A program made the translations under genes and the position numbers. Below, in pieces: positions 37,204 to 50,890 of a DNA stretch of 64,000 nucleotides. The DNA comes from Halichoerus grypus. Lineage: Eukaryota; Chordata; Mammalia; Carnivora; Phocidae. The stretch spans positions 81,370,484-81,434,483 of the forward strand of contig NC_135716.1 of the NCBI RefSeq assembly GCF_964656455.1. The letters are read 5' to 3'. The notes beneath the pieces are model-generated. The model was not told the origin of the DNA, ran no database searches, and was given only the letters and a program-made list of their open reading frames with translations. Numbering within the stretch: position 1 is the stretch's first letter; every line of letters begins with the position of its first letter.

Positions 37204-40200
37204 ATATACAAAAGATTGAGATTATTCCCTGCATATTCTCAGACCATAATGCTTTAAAACTGGAACTCAGGGGCGCCTGGGTGGCTCAGTTGGTTAAGCG
37301 ACTGCCTTCGGCTCAGGTCATGATCCTGGAGTCCCTGGATCGAGTCCCACATCGGGCTCCCTGCTCGGCAGGGAGTCTGCTTCTCCCTCTGACCCTCACC
37401 CTTCTCATGTACTCGCTCTCTCTCATTCTCTCTCTCAAATAAATAAATAAAATCTTTAAAAAAATAAATAAATAAATAAAACTGGAACTCAATCACAAGA
37501 AGAAATTTGGCAGAAATTTAAACACTTAGAAGCTAAAGACCACTCTGCTCAAGAATGTTTGGGTCAACCAGGAAATCAAAGAAGAACTTAAACAATTCAT
37601 GGAAACCAGTGAGAACGAAAACACATTGGTCCAAAACCTATGGGATAGTCCAAAAGCAGTGTTAAGGGGGAAATACATTGCCATCCAAGCCTCACTCAAA
37701 AAAATAGAAAAAATCCCAATTCACCAACTAATTTTACACCTTAAAGAACTGGAGAAAAAGCAACAAACGATGCCTAAGCCACGCATTACAAGAGAAGTAA
37801 TTAAGATGAGAGCAGAGATCAATGAAATAGAAACCAGAAACACAGTAGATCAGATCAACAAAATTAGAAGCTGGTTCTTTGAAATAATAAGATCGATAAA
37901 CCACTGGCCAGATTTATCCAAAAGAAAAGAGAAAGGACCCAAATTAATAAAATTATGAACGAAAGGGGAGAGATCACAACTAACACCAAGGAAATAGAAA
38001 CAATTATTAGAAATTATTATCAACAACTATGTGCCAATAAATTAAGCAACCTGGAAGAAATGGATCCTTCCTGGAAACCTATAAACTACTAAGACTGAAA
38101 CAGGAAGAAATTGACAACCTGAATAGGCCAATAACCAGTAATGAGATTGAAGCGGTGATCAAAAACCTCCCAAAAAACAAGAGTCCAGGGCTCTGGGGAA
38201 TGCTACCAAACATTCAAAGAAGAAATAATACCTATTCTCCTGAAGCTGTTTCAAAAAAATAGAGACAGAAGGAAAGCTTCCAGACTCATTCTATGAGGCC
38301 AGCATTACCTTAGTCCCCAAACCAGACAAAGACCCCATCAAAAAGGAGAATTTCAGACCGATATCCCTGATGAATATGAATTCCAAAATTCTCAACAAAA
38401 TCCTAGCTAATAGGATCCAACAATACATTAAAAGGATCATCCACCACAACCAAGTGGGATTTATCCCCAGGATGCAAGGGTGGTTCAACATTTGCAAATC
38501 AATCAATGTGATAGAACACATTAATAAGAGGAGGGAGAAGAACCATGTGGTCCTCTCAATTGATGCAGAAAACGCATTTGACAAAATACAGCATCTTTTC
38601 CTGAGTAAAACTCTCCAGAGTATAGGGATAGAGGGAACATTCCACAATTCCATAAAATCCATCTATGAAAAACTCACAGTTGAATATCATCCTCAATGGG
38701 GAAAAGCTGAGAGCATTTCCCTTATGATCAGGAACACGACAAGGATGCACACTCTCACCGCTGTTGTTCAACATAGTACTAGAAGTCCTAGCAACAGCAC
38801 TCAGACAACAAAAAGATATAAAAGGTATTCAAATTGGCAAAGAAGAAGTCAAACTCTCTTTGCAGATGACATGATACTTTATGTGGAAAATCCAAAAGAC
38901 TCCACCCCCAAATTACTAGAACTCATACAGCAAATTCAGTAATGTGGCAGGATATAAAATCAATGCACAGGAATCAGTTGTTTTCTTATACACTAACAAT
39001 GTGACTGTAGAAAGGGAAATTAGAGAAACGATTCCATTTACAATAGCACCAAAAACCATAAGATACCTCGGAATAAACCTAACCAAAGAGGTAAAGGATC
39101 TATATTCTAGGAACTACAAAACACTCATGAAAGAAATTGAAGAAGACACAAAAAGATGGAAAAATATTCCATGCTCATGGATCGGAAGAATAAACATTGT
39201 TAAAATGTCTATGCTGCCCATAGCATCCATACCTTCAATGCCATCCCAATCAAAATTCCAATGACATTTTTCAAAGTGCTGGAACAAACAATCCTAAAAT
39301 TTGTATGGAGTCAGAAAAGACCCCAAATCATCAAGGAAATGTTGAAAAAGAAAACCTGGGGGCATCACGTTGCCTGATTTCAAGCTATATTACAAAGCTG
39401 TGATCACCAAGACAGCATGGTACTGGCACAAAAACAGACATAGACCAATGGAACAGAATAGAGAGCCCAGATATGGACCCTCAGCTCTATAGTCAAATAA
39501 TCTTCAACAAAGCAGGAAAAAATATGCAATGGAAAAAAGACAGTCTCTTCAATAAATGGTGCTGGGAAAACTGGACAGCTATATACAGAAGAATGAAACT
39601 CGACCATTCTCTAACACCATACACAAAGATAAACTCGAAATGGATGAAAGACCTCCATGTGAGACAGGAATCCATCAAAATCCTAGAGGAGAACATAGGC
39701 AGTAACCTCTTTGACATCCTCCACAGCAACTTCTTTCAAGATACATCGCCAAAGGCAAGTGAAACAAAAGTGAAAATGAGCTTTAGGGACTTCATCAAGA
39801 TAAAAAGCTTCTGCATGAACAAAGGAAACAGTCAACAAAACAAAGAGGCAACCCACAGAATGGGAGAAGATATTTGCAAATGACACTACAGACAAAAGGC
39901 TGATATCCAAGATCTATAAAGAACTTCTCAAACTCAACACACAAAAAATAAATAAGTCAAAAAGTGGGCAGAAGACATGAACAGACACTTCTCCAAAGAA
40001 GACATGCAAATGGCTATCGGACACATGAAAAAAATATTCATCATCATTAGCCATCAGGGAAATTCAAATCAAAACCACACTGAGATACCACCTTACACCA
40101 GTGAGAATGGCAAAAATTGGAAAGGCAAGAAACAACAAATGTTGTAGGGGTTGTGGAGAAAGAGGAACTCTCTTACACTGTTGGTGGGAATGCAAGTTGG

Positions 40201-40871
40201 TACAGCCACTTTGGAAAACAGTGTGGAGGTTCCTCAAAAAATTAAAAATAGAGCTACCTTATGACCCAGCAATTGCACTACTGGGTATTTACCCGAAAGA
40301 CACAGATGTAGTGAAAAGAAGGGCCATATGCACCCCAGTGTTCATAGCAGCAATGTCCACAATAGCCAAACTATGGAAAGAGCCGAGATGCCCTTCAACA
40401 GACGGAATGGATAAAGAAGATGTGGTCCACATATACAATGGAATATTACTCAGCCATCAGAAAGGATGAATATCAAAATGGATGGGACTGGAAGAGATTA
40501 TGCCAAGTGAAATAAGTCAAGCAGAGAAAGACAATTATCATATGGTTTCACTTATTTGTGGAACATAAGGAATAGCATGAAGGACATTAGGAGAAGGAAG
40601 GGAAAAATGAAGGGGCGGGGAGTCAGAGGGGGAGACAAACCATGAGAGACTATGGACTCTGAGAAACAAACTGAGGCTTTTAGAGGGGAGAGGAGTGGGG
40701 GGATGGGTTAGCCCAGTGATGGATATTAAGGAGGGCATGTATTGCATGGAGCACTGGGTGTTATACAAAAACAATGAATCATGGAATACTACATCAAAAC
40801 TAATGTACTATATGGTGACTAGCATAACAATAGAATAAAATTTAAAAAAATAAATTATGGATATGGAAAAA
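37204..40871 (+). repeat. 5'-truncated L1 nested inside the plus-strand L1
   Basis: It starts within the ORF2 endonuclease region (GATTATTCCCTGCATATTCTC) and runs through the RT and C-terminus to a 3' UTR ending AATAAAATTTAAAAAAATAAA. AAGATGTG lies at both edges. ORF2 is split into frames at 37599-37958, 38370-38942, 38944-39264, 39473-39883 and 40101-40469. The RT FADD motif is at 38859-38870 and the C-terminal CX3CX7HX4C motif is present in 40101-40469. Confidence 0.9.
37270..37477 (+). repeat. CAN SINE nested at third level
   Basis: Flanked by AAAACTGGAACTCA at 37256-37269 and 37478-37491, inside the nested L1. Confidence 0.96.
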
Positions 40872-41439
40872 AAAGATGTGGTGTATGTATGTATACAATG
40901 GAATATTAGCCATAAAATAATGAAATCTTGCCATTTACAACGATGTGGATGGAACTAGAGGGTATTATGCTAAGCAAAATAAGTCAATCAGAGAAAGATA
41001 GTTATCATATGATCTCACTGATATATGGAATTTAAGAAACAAAACAGGATCATAGTGGAGGAGAGAAAAAACAAAACAAAACGAAACCAGAGAGGGAGAC
41101 AAACCAATAGAGACTCTTGTTCATAGGAAACAAAGTGAAGGTTGCTGGAGGGGAGGAGGGTGGAGGGATGGGGTAACTGGGTGATGGACAATAAGGAGGG
41201 CATGTGATGTAATGAGCACTGGGTGTTATATAACACTGATGAATCACAGACCTGTACCACTGAAACCAATAATACATTATATGTTAATTAATTGAATTTT
41301 AATTTTTAAAAAATTGAAAAAAATCTGATCGTCTTCCTAGTTGTTCAAAATAGTTGAATGTTGATTTAGCTCTATTTGAAGAATGAGGCAAGTTCAGGGT
41401 CCCCCTACTACTCCACCATTTAATTCCTGAGAGTATTTC

Positions 41440-41575
41440 TGCACATTTTTAAGGTTTTTTTCTTAGTGGTTACCCTGGGGATTACTATTAGTATTTTAAT
41501 TTTATAACAACCACGTATTAATTAATACCAACTAAGTAGTATAAAAAAACAGTAGTAAGCAAAAACTACTTTATT
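41440..41575 (-). repeat. Old L1M fragment
   Basis: TTAGTGGTTACCCTGGGGAT and the following ATAACAACC resemble the 27690-27790 stretch of the other L1M. The call is tentative. Confidence 0.4.
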
Positions 41576-41579
41576 TTTA

Positions 41580-41774
41580 TTTTTTTTAAGATTTTATTTT
41601 TGAGAGAAAGTACGTTAGCACAAGTTGGGGGAGAGGCAGGGGGAGAAGCAGTTGTGGGATTGAGCCCTGCGTCGGGCTCTATGCTCAGTGTGGAGTCTGC
41701 TTCAGATTCTTTCCCTCTCCCTCTCATTCACTCTCTCTCTCTCTCTCAAATAAGTAAATAAAATCTTTAATAGT
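41580..41774. repeat. Head-to-head CAN SINE chimera
   Basis: Bases 41580-41650 are the 3' half of a SINE in minus orientation (TTTTTTAAGATTTTATTTTT, GGCAGGGGGAGAAGCAG). They join directly to 41651-41774, the body and 3' end of a SINE in plus orientation (GATTGAGCCCTGCGTCGGGC to AAATAAAATCTTT). Both tRNA-like 5' heads are missing at the junction. Confidence 0.8.
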
Positions 41775-41861
41775 GATCATATGGTATGTATAAAGTTGGA
41801 TAAATTAACTTTCTCATTGTCATTATTTCTTTAAAATCTATACAGAATTAAAATTTTTTAA

Positions 41862-42314
41862 TTGTATTTTTAATTGAAGTATAATTAACATACAATAAAT
41901 ACTACATGAGTTTCAGGTGTACAACGTAGTGATTTGAGAACTCTGTACATGTGCTTATGCTCACCACAGCTGTAGCAACAATGTCATCATTGACTATATT
42001 CCCTATGCTGTGCCTTTTTCCCCATGACTTATTCATTCCATAACTGGAAGCCTGTATTTCACATTCCCCTTCACCCATTTTGCCCATCCATCTACCCCCT
42101 TCCCCTTTGGCAATCACTGGTTTGTTCTCTTTATTTATGGACCTGTTTCTGCTTTTCATTTTTTGCTTATTCATTTGTTTTGTTTTTTAGTTTCCACATA
42201 TAAGTGAAATTATATGGTATTTGTCTTTCTCTAACTTATTTCACTCATAGATAAACCATATCGTTACAAATGTGTTAAGGTCTCATTCTTTTTCATGGCA
42301 GAGTAATATCTCAG

Positions 42315-42353
<39 letters not shown>

Positions 42354-43455
42354 CATACTTTTTTATCCATTTATCAATCAGTGGACACTTGGGTTACTTC
42401 CATATCTTGGCTATTGAAAATAATGCTGCAACAAACCTAAAGGTGTATATATCTTTTTGAATTAGTGTTTTTGTTGTTGTTGTTGTTGTTTTTGAATAAA
42501 TACCCACTAGTGGAATTACTGGATCATATGGTAGCTCTATTTTTAATTTTTAAGGAAACTCCATACTGTTTTTCACAGTGGCTACACCAGTTTACATTCC
42601 CATCAATAGTGCATAGGGTTCCTTTTTCTTCATATCCTCACCAACACTTGTTATTTCTTGTCTTTTTTATTCTAGCTGTTCTGACAGGTGTAAGGTGATA
42701 TCTCATTTACATATCCCTGATGATTAGTGATGTTGAGCATCTTTTCATGTGTATGTTGACTATATATCTTCTGTGAAAAAGTGTCTACTCAGGTCTTCTG
42801 CCAATTTTTAATCAGATTATATGGGGTTTTGGTGTTGAGTTGTATACTTCTTTATATATTTTGGATATTAATCCCTTATTGGATATATCATTTGCAAATA
42901 TCTTCTCCCATTCAGTATGTTGATTTTTTGTTTTGTTGATGATTTCCTTTGCTGTGCTAAAGCTTTTGTTTTGATGTAGTCCCAATAGTTTAATTTTGCT
43001 TTTGTTCCCTTGTTATACACATCTAGAAAAATGTTTCTATGGTGAGTGTCACAGAAATTACTGCCTATGTTTTCTTCTAGGAATTTTATGGCTTCAGCTC
43101 TCACATTTAGATCTTTAATTCATTTTGAGTTTATTTTGTATATGGTGTAAGAAAGTAGTCCAGTATCATTCTTCTGCATGTAGCTATCCAGTTTTCCCAA
43201 CACCATTTGTTGAAGAGACTGTCTTTTCACCACTAAATATTCATTCCTCCTTTGACCATATAAGCATGGCTTTATTTCTGCGTTGTCTATTCTGTTCCAT
43301 TAATCAATGTGTCTGTTTGTGTGCCAGTACCATATGCCACCAGGATTTTGATAGGCATTCCATTGAAAGTATAGACGGCTTTGTGTAGCACGGAAATTTT
43401 AACATTAACTTTTCCAATCCATGAACATGGGATGTCCCTCCATTTGTGTCTTCTT
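41862..43455 (-). repeat. Old L1M 3' portion; continues at 50891
   Basis: Inverted 3' UTR (AATTGAAGTATAATTAACAT) and ORF2 C-terminal remnants (43104-42868) run to CCATTTGTGTCTTC. The same L1 resumes at 50891 with CCATTTATGTCATC, so everything between arrived later. It contains a (TG)n run at about 42316-42351. Confidence 0.8.
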
Positions 43456-44365
43456 TTTTAAAAATATTTTATTTAAATTCAATTTAGATAACATACTGTA
43501 TTATTAGTTTGAGGGGTAGATTTTAGTGATTCATCAGTTGAATATAACACACAGTTCTCATTACATCAACAGCCTTCCTTAATACTCCATTCCCCCACCA
43601 TCCTCCCCTCCAAAACCCCATTTGTTTCCCATAGTTAAGAGTCTCAGGATGCCTGGGTGGTTCAGTCGGTTAAGTGTTTGCCTATGCCTCGGGTCATGAT
43701 CCTGAGGTTCTGGATCGAGTCCGACATCAGGCTCCTTACTCAACAGGGAGTCTGCTTCTCCTTCTGCCTGCCACTCCCCCTGCTTGTGCTCTCTCTCTCT
43801 CTGACAAATAAATGAAATCTTAAAAAAAAAGTCTCTTACAGTTTGTCTCCCTCTTTCATTTTTCTTATTTTATTTTTCCTTCCCTTTCCCTATGTTCCTC
43901 TGTTTTGTTTCTTAAATTCCATACATGAGTGAAATCATATAGTATTTGTCTTTCTCTGACTGACTTATTTCACTTAGCATAATACCCTAGGTTCCTTCTA
44001 CGTCACTGCAAATGCCAAGAGTCCATTCTTCTTGATGGCTGAGTAATATTCTGTTGTATATATAAAGCACATCTTCATCCATTGATCTTTTGATGGACAT
44101 CTAAAGGCTCTTTCCATAGTTTGGCTATTGTGGACATTGCTGCTATAAACATTGGGATGCATATGCCACTTCAAATCACTATGTTTGTATCTTTTGGATA
44201 AATACCTACTAGTGCAATTGCTGGGTCATAGGATAGTTCTATTTTTAACTTTTTGAGGAACCTCCATGCTGTTTCCAGAGTGACTTAAACAGTTTGGATT
44301 CCCACCAAGAGTGTAAGAGGGTTCCCCTTTAACACATCCTAACCACCATCTGTTGTTTCCTGAGT
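43456..44365 (-). repeat. L1 3' end fragment
   Basis: Inverted carnivore L1 3' UTR (TTTAAATTCAATTTAGATAA) runs into the ORF2 C-terminus and stops at CCTGAGTTGTTCATTTTTTT, where the 3' end of the next L1 begins. A SINE interrupts it. Confidence 0.8.
43646..43829 (+). repeat. CAN SINE
   Basis: A moderately diverged SINE (GGATGCCTGGGTGGTTCAGT) flanked by AGTCTC before and after. Confidence 0.9.
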
Positions 44366-47300
44366 TGTTCATTTTTTTAATTTAGATTCAATTACCCAAC
44401 ATCATTAGTTTCAGATGTAGTGTTCAATAATTCATCAGTTGCATGTAACTCCCATGCTCATCACATCACGTACCCTCCTTAATGCCCTTCACCCAGATAC
44501 CCCATCCCCCCACTTACCTCCCCTCCAGCAACTATCAGTTTGTTTCCTATAGTTAAGTGTCTCTCATGGTTTTTTCCCTCTCTGATGACTTCCCAGTTTT
44601 CCCTGCTTTCCACTATGATCCTCTGCCCTGTTTCTTATATTCCACATATGAGTGAAACCATATGATAATTGTCTTTCTCTGATTGACTTATTTCACTCAG
44701 CATAATACCCTTCAGTTCCATCCACGTCAATGTAAATGGTAAGTATTCATCCTTTCTGATGGCTGAGTAATATTCCATTAAATATATATACCACATCTTC
44801 TTTATCCATTCATCTGTTGATGGACATCATGATCTTTCCACAGTTTGGCTCTTGCTGCTATAAACATTGGGGTGCAGTTGCCCCTAGGGATCAATAATTT
44901 GTATCTTTGGGGTAAATACCTAGTAGTGCAATTGCTGTGCTGTAGGGTAGCTCTATTTTTAACTTCCAAGGAACCTCCATACTGTTTTCCAGAGTGGCTG
45001 TACTACTTTGCTTTCCCACCAGCAGTGTAAGAGGGTTCCCCTTTCTCTGCATCCTTGCCAACATTTGTTCTTTCCTGTCTTGTTAATTTTAGCCATTCTG
45101 ACTGGTGTGAGTTGTGGTTTTGATTTGTATTTCCCTGATGCCAAGTGATGTGGAGCATGTTTTCATGTGTCTGTTGGCCATTGTATGTCTTCCTTGGAGA
45201 AATGTTTGTTCATATCTTCTGCTCATTTCTTCACTGGATTTTTTGTTTTTTGGGTGTTGAGTTTGATAAGTTCTTTATAGATTTTGGATACTAGCCCTTT
45301 ATCTGATAAGACATTTGCAAATACCTTCTCCCATTCTGTAGGTTGCCTTTTAGTTTTGTCGACTGTTTCCTTTGCTGTGCAAAAGCTTTTTATCCTGATG
45401 AAGTCCCAATAGTTCATTTTTGCTTTGGTTCCCCTTGCCTTTGGAGATGTGTCTAGCAAGAAGTTCCGCAGCTGAGGACAAAGAGGTTGCTGCCTGTGTT
45501 CTCTTCTAGAATTTTGATGGATTCCTGTCCTACATTTAATTCTTTCATCATTTTGAGTTTATTTTTCTGTATGGTGTCAGAAAGTGGTTGAGTTTCATTC
45601 TTCTGCATGTGGCTGTCCAATTTTCCCAATACCATTTTTTAAAGAGACTGCCTTTTTTCCATTGGATATTCTTTACTGCTATGTCAAAGAGTAGTTGACC
45701 ATAGAGTTGAGGGTCCATTTCTGTTCCATTGATCTATGTGTCTGTTCCATTGATTTATGTGTCTGTTTTTGTGCCAGTACCACACTGTCTTGATGATTAC
45801 AGCTTTGTAATACAGCTTGAAGTCCAGAATTGTGATGCCTCCAGCTTTGGTTTTCTTTTTCAACATTTCTTTGGCTGTTTGGGGTCTTTACTGGTTCCAT
45901 ACAAATTTTAGGATTGTTTGTTCCAGCTCTATGAAAAATGCTGATGGTATTTTGGTAGGGATTGCATTGAATATGTAGATTGCTTTGGGTAGTACAGACA
46001 TTTTAACAATATTTGTTCTTCCAGTCCATTAGCATGGATGTTTTTCCATTTCTTTCTATCTTCCTCAAATTCATTTATAAGTGTTCTATAGTTTTCAGGG
46101 TATAGATCCTTTACCTCTTTAGTTAGGTTTATTCCTAGGTATCTTCTGGTTTTTGGTGCAATTGTAAATGGGATCGATTCCTTGATTTCTCTTTCTTCGG
46201 CTTCATTGTTAGTGTATAGAAATGCAAGTGACTTCTGTGTGTTGATTTTATACCCTGCAGCTTTGCTGAATTCCTGTATCAGTTCTAGGAATTCTTTTGT
46301 GGGGTCTTTTGTTTTTTTCTACAGTGAGTATCATATTATCTGCAAAGAATGAGAGTTTGACTTCTTTGCTGATTTGGATGCCTTTTATTTCTTTTTGTTG
46401 TCTGGTCACTGAGGCTAAGAGTGGGCATCCCTGTCATGTTCCTGACCTTGGGGGAATAGCTTTCAGTTTTTCCCCAATGAGGATGATATTAGATGTGGTC
46501 TTTTGTATTTGGCTTTTATGATATTGAGGTATGTTCTCTCTATCCCTACGCTGTGGGGAGTTTTAATCAAGAAAGGATGCTGTATTTTGTCAAATGCTTT
46601 TTTTTTGCATCTATTGAGAGGATAATATGGTTCTTGTCCTTTCTTTTATTAATGTGGTGTATTACATTGATTGATTTATGGATGTTGAACCACTGCTGAA
46701 GCCCAGGAATAAATCCCACTTGGTCGTGGTGAATAATTCCTTTAATCTACTATTGGATCCTATTAGCTAGTATCTTGATGAGAATTTTTGCATCCATGTT
46801 CATTAGGGATATTGGTCTGCAATTCTCCTTCTTACTGGGGTCTTTGGTTTTGGGTCAAGGTAATGCTCGCTTCATAGAATGAGTTTGGAAGTTTTCCTTC
46901 TATTTCTGTTTTTTTTTTTTTTTAATAGTTTCAGAATAATAGGTATTAATTCTTCTCGAAATATTTGGTAGAATTCCCCTGGCAAGCCATCCTGCCTTGA
47001 ACTCCTGTTTGTTGGGAGATTTTTGATTACTGATTCAATTTCTTTGCTTGTTATGGGTCTGTTCAGGTTTTCTATTTCTTCTGTTTCAGTGTTGGGAGTT
47101 TATACATCTCCAGGAATGCATCCATTTCTTCCAGATTACCTAATTTTTTGGCATATAATTGCTCATAATATGCTCTTATAATTATTTATATTTCTTTGGT
47201 GTTGGTTGTGATCTCTCTTCTTTCATTCGTGATTTTTTTGATTTGGGTCCTTTCTCTTTTCTTTTTGATAAGTCTGGCTAGGGGTTTATCAATCTTACTA

Positions 47301-50300
47301 ATTCTTTCAAGGAACTAGTTCCTAGTTTTGTTGATTTTTCTGTTGTTTTTTTTTTTTTTTTTTAATTTTATATATCTTTGATTTCTGCTTTAATCTTTAT
47401 TATGGATCTAGGCTTTATTTGCTGTTCTTTTTCCAGCTCCTTTAGGTGTAAGATTAGGTTGTGTATTTGAGACTTTTCTTGTTTCTTGAGGAAGGCCGGT
47501 ATTGCTATATACTTCCCTCTTAGGACCACCTTTGCTGCAACAGAAAAGGTTTGAATTATTGTGTTTTCATTTTCATTTGTTCCCATGTATTTTTTAAATT
47601 CTTCTTTAATTTCCTGGTTGTCCCATTCATTCTTTAATAGGATGCTCTTTAACCTGCATTTGTGTTCCTTCCAAATTTTTTCTTGCTGTTCACTTCAAGT
47701 TTTATAGTATTGTGGTGTGATCTCACTCTTTTTGTACCAGTTGAGACCTGATTTGTGACCCATTATGTGACCTATTCTGGAGAATGTTCCTTGTGCACTC
47801 AAGAAGAATGTGTATTCTGCTGTTTTAGGATGAAATGTTCTGAATATATCTCTTAAGTCCATCTGGTCCAGTGTGTCATTCAAAGCCCTTGTTGCCTTAT
47901 TGATCTTCTGCTTAGATGATCTGTCCATTTCTGTGAGTGGGGTGTTAAAGTCTCCTACTATTTTTGTATTATTATCATTGTGTTTCTTTAACTTGTTATT
48001 AATTGGCTTATATATTTAGCTGCTCCCAAGTTAGGGGCATAAATATTTACAATTGTTAGATATTCTTGTTTTATAGGCTCTTTTATTATCATATAGTGTC
48101 CATCTTCATCTCTTACACAGTGTTTGGTTTAAAATCTAGTTTGTCTGATATAAGGATGGCTACCCCAGCTTTCTTTTGATGTCCATTAACATGATAAATG
48201 GTTCTCCACCCCCTCTCTTTCAATCTGGAGTTGTCTTTGGGCCTAAAATGAGTCTCTTGTAAGCAGTATATTGATGGGTCTTGTTTTTTTTTTTTTTTTT
48301 TTTTAATCCATTCTGATACCCTATGTGTTTTGATTGGAGCATTTAGTCCATTTACATTCAGAGTAATTCTTGAAAGATATGAAGTTAGTGCCATTGTATT
48401 ATCTGTTGTCACTGTTCCTGTAGATTGTCTCTGTTCCTTTCTGGTTTTTGTTACTTTTGAGCTCTCTCTCTTTACTCAAAGGATGCCCTTCAACAGTTCT
48501 TGCAGGGTGGTTTAGTGGTCAAAAATTCCTTTAGTTTTTGTTTGTCCTGGAAACTCTTTATCTCTCCTTCTATTCTGAATGACAACCTTGCTGGGTTCCT
48601 GGCTGTATATTTTTCCCATTTAGCATGTTGATTATATCATGCGAGGTCTCTTTGGACATGTCTGCTGCCAGCCTATGTGTCTACTCTTGTAGGTTAAAGA
48701 CCTCTGTCGTGAGCTGTTGCAGGATTTTCTGTTTATCTCTGAAATTTGCAAGCGTCAGTATAATATGAGGAGATGTTGACTTTTTTGCTGATTTTGAGGG
48801 GCATTCTCTGTGGCTCCTGGACGTGACTGCCTGTCATGACCTTCCTTCTCCAGATTAGGGAAGTTCTGAGCTATAATTTGTTCAGATAAATCTTCTGCCC
48901 CTTTCTCCTGCTCCTCATCTTCTGGGACTCCTATAATACAGATATTATTTCACTTTATGGAATTGCTGAGTACCCTTAGTCTACTTTGTGATCTAGGTCT
49001 CTTTCCCTCTTCTTCTTTTCTTTTTTTTTTTTTTTAAGATTTTATTTATTTATCTGTCAGAGAGAGAGCACAAAGCAGGGGGAGTGGCAGGCAGAGGGAG
49101 AAGCAGGTTCCCCACTGAGCTAGGAGTCCAATGCGGGACTTGATCCCAGGACCCTGGGATCATGCCCTGAGTCGAAGGCAGATTCTTAACTGACTGAGCC
49201 ACCCAGGCATCCCTCTTTCTCTCTTATTTTCAGGTTCCTTATTTTCCATCATTTTATCTTCTATGTCATTTATTCTCTCTTCTGCTTTGTTCATCCTTGT
49301 TTATATGGCCTCCACTTGGGACTACATCTCGGTAATATCATCTTTAATTCCAGCCTAACTAGATTTTAGTTCTTTCATATCTGTAGTAAGGGATTCTCTA
49401 GTGTCTTGTACACTTTTTTTCAAGCCCAACTTGTATCTTTATGATCGTTGTTTTAAATTCTAGTTCAGACATCTTAGTTATATCTGTATTGATTAAATCT
49501 CTGGCAGTGTGTACTGTTTTCTGTTCTTTGTTTTGGGGTGAATTTCTCATCATTTTGTCTAGAAAATAAAAGAAGGAAAAAGAGAAAACAACAACAACAG
49601 CAATAACAGAAAACAACAACAAGAACAAACAGTAGATCCTGGGTGTGTTTGGTCTGCTTGTGAAAATAAACTAGATTCCAAAATAGGAAAGAAAAACATA
49701 TGAATAAAATACAATGAAAGGAAACAAAAAATAAAAAATATATAAAGAAAGTATATATAAAAATTAAAATTAAATGAATACAAGAAACAATTAAAAAAAT
49801 AAGATAATAACTGAAAAAATAATGTAAAGGACTAAAGAATAAAAATAGAAAGAATGGTATATATTGTTTTCCCTAAGAGCTGAAGCTTTACAGCCGTCTA
49901 TGATCAGTAAACTTGGTGAGTGCAAGTTATTTGTGCTGGTCTTCTGGGGGAGGAGCCTGTTGCCCTGATTCTTAGGTGCACTTGCCCTCCTGGAAATGCA
50001 CCTCCAGTGTGCAGAAGCAAGGCTTGGTGTAAGTAGTTCCGGACTCCACAAGGTGGCACTGTTTTGCTCCCTGAAGGCTTTCAGCACTGATTGGTGGGAT
50101 GATATGCCCCACCCCCCTCTCTAGCCCCAGAGCTGATAATTCATGCCCCCTACTCTTCAGTGAGCCCTCACAGAAGAGCAATCAATGACTCATCTCCCTG
50201 GTTTCCATCAGAACTCTGTGTTTACCCAGTCTGTGACTGAGCATTTTTATCTCAGGCATGCAACTGAATTTCAAAACTCCGAATTTTATGGACTTCCATA

Positions 50301-50890
50301 GTGCCGACCTGCCCTGTTCCTCCCAGGGAATGGGGGGCATTTTGCCATGCTTTTGCCTTTTGCTGGACCCCTCCCAGGAAAGCTACAGGACCCTATAGTG
50401 GTTTGAAGTTTATGGCAACACAGAACAGAAAGCTGGCATATAGACTCGCTGTTTTCATCTTCCCCACTCTTGTGCCTGGGAACTCTACTGCACTCAGGCA
50501 GCCCTATTCTTGTGACACTGGGGATCCTGAGACACTGTCACACCTGGGACTCCACCCCACTTTGCTGCCTGAGCACCTTTGAGCCAAGGACATACCCCAC
50601 TCTAGCCAACTTCTAAAAGTTTTGATTTTGTGCTCTACAGCTTTGCAGTTGCCTCTTCAAGCAGGCTCCCTCCCCTCTGCTGTGTCCTCAGATATATCTT
50701 CCCAGATTCAAGTCTCCACACCTCCTGTCTTCCAAAAAGTGGTTGCTTTTCTACTTGTAGAGTTGCAACATTTCTTTTCTCAGATCTCCAGTTGATTTCA
50801 CAGGTGTTCAGAATGATTTGATAATTATCTAACTGTATTCCTGGGATGAGACAAACTTAGGGTCCCCCTAATCCTCTGCTATCTTAACTC
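44366..50890 (-). repeat. Near full-length carnivore L1 (about 6.5 kb), inactive
   Basis: On the minus strand it has a 5' end at about 50890 (inverted GGGTCCCCCTAATCCTCTGC), a long 5' UTR (50890-49560), ORF1 remnants (about 49440-48500), ORF2 remnants (48412-44960) and 3' UTR ending 44366. The ORF2 start is seen in 48412-48113 (LSRITLNVNGLNAPI; KKQDPSIYCLQETHFRPKDN). It has many frame breaks and a SINE at 49019-49212 in ORF1. Confidence 0.88.
49019..49212 (-). repeat. CAN SINE nested in L1 ORF1
   Basis: Inverted SINE with a 5' T-run and head end CTGAGCCACCCAGGCATCC, flanked by CT-rich CCCTCTTCTTC-like host sequence. Confidence 0.93.

Larger units (their letters stand above)
36809..41326 (+). 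repeat. 5'-truncated plus-strand L1, split by another L1
   Basis: ORF2 C-terminal sequence at 36809-37203 (to ATGGATAAAGAAGATGTG) resumes at 40872 (AAGATGTGGTGTATGTATG) and runs to an A-rich end at 41326. GATCGTCTT flanks the whole at 36800-36808 and 41327-41335. Confidence 0.88.
28079..41425 (-). repeat. Near full-length carnivore L1, split by nested insertions
   Basis: On the minus strand the order is 5' end near 41425 (inverted GGGTCCCCCTACTACTCCAC), 5' UTR (36808-35020 and 41335-41425), ORF1 remnants (about 35020-34190), ORF2 (about 34110-28600) and 3' UTR ending near 28079. Insertions at 30728-30926, 31586-33112, 33655-33857 and 36809-41326 interrupt it. ORF2 pieces include an endonuclease part (33538-33197: [20 protein letters not shown]) and an RT part (30459-30229: [17 protein letters not shown]). 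Many frameshifts make it inactive. Confidence 0.85.
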
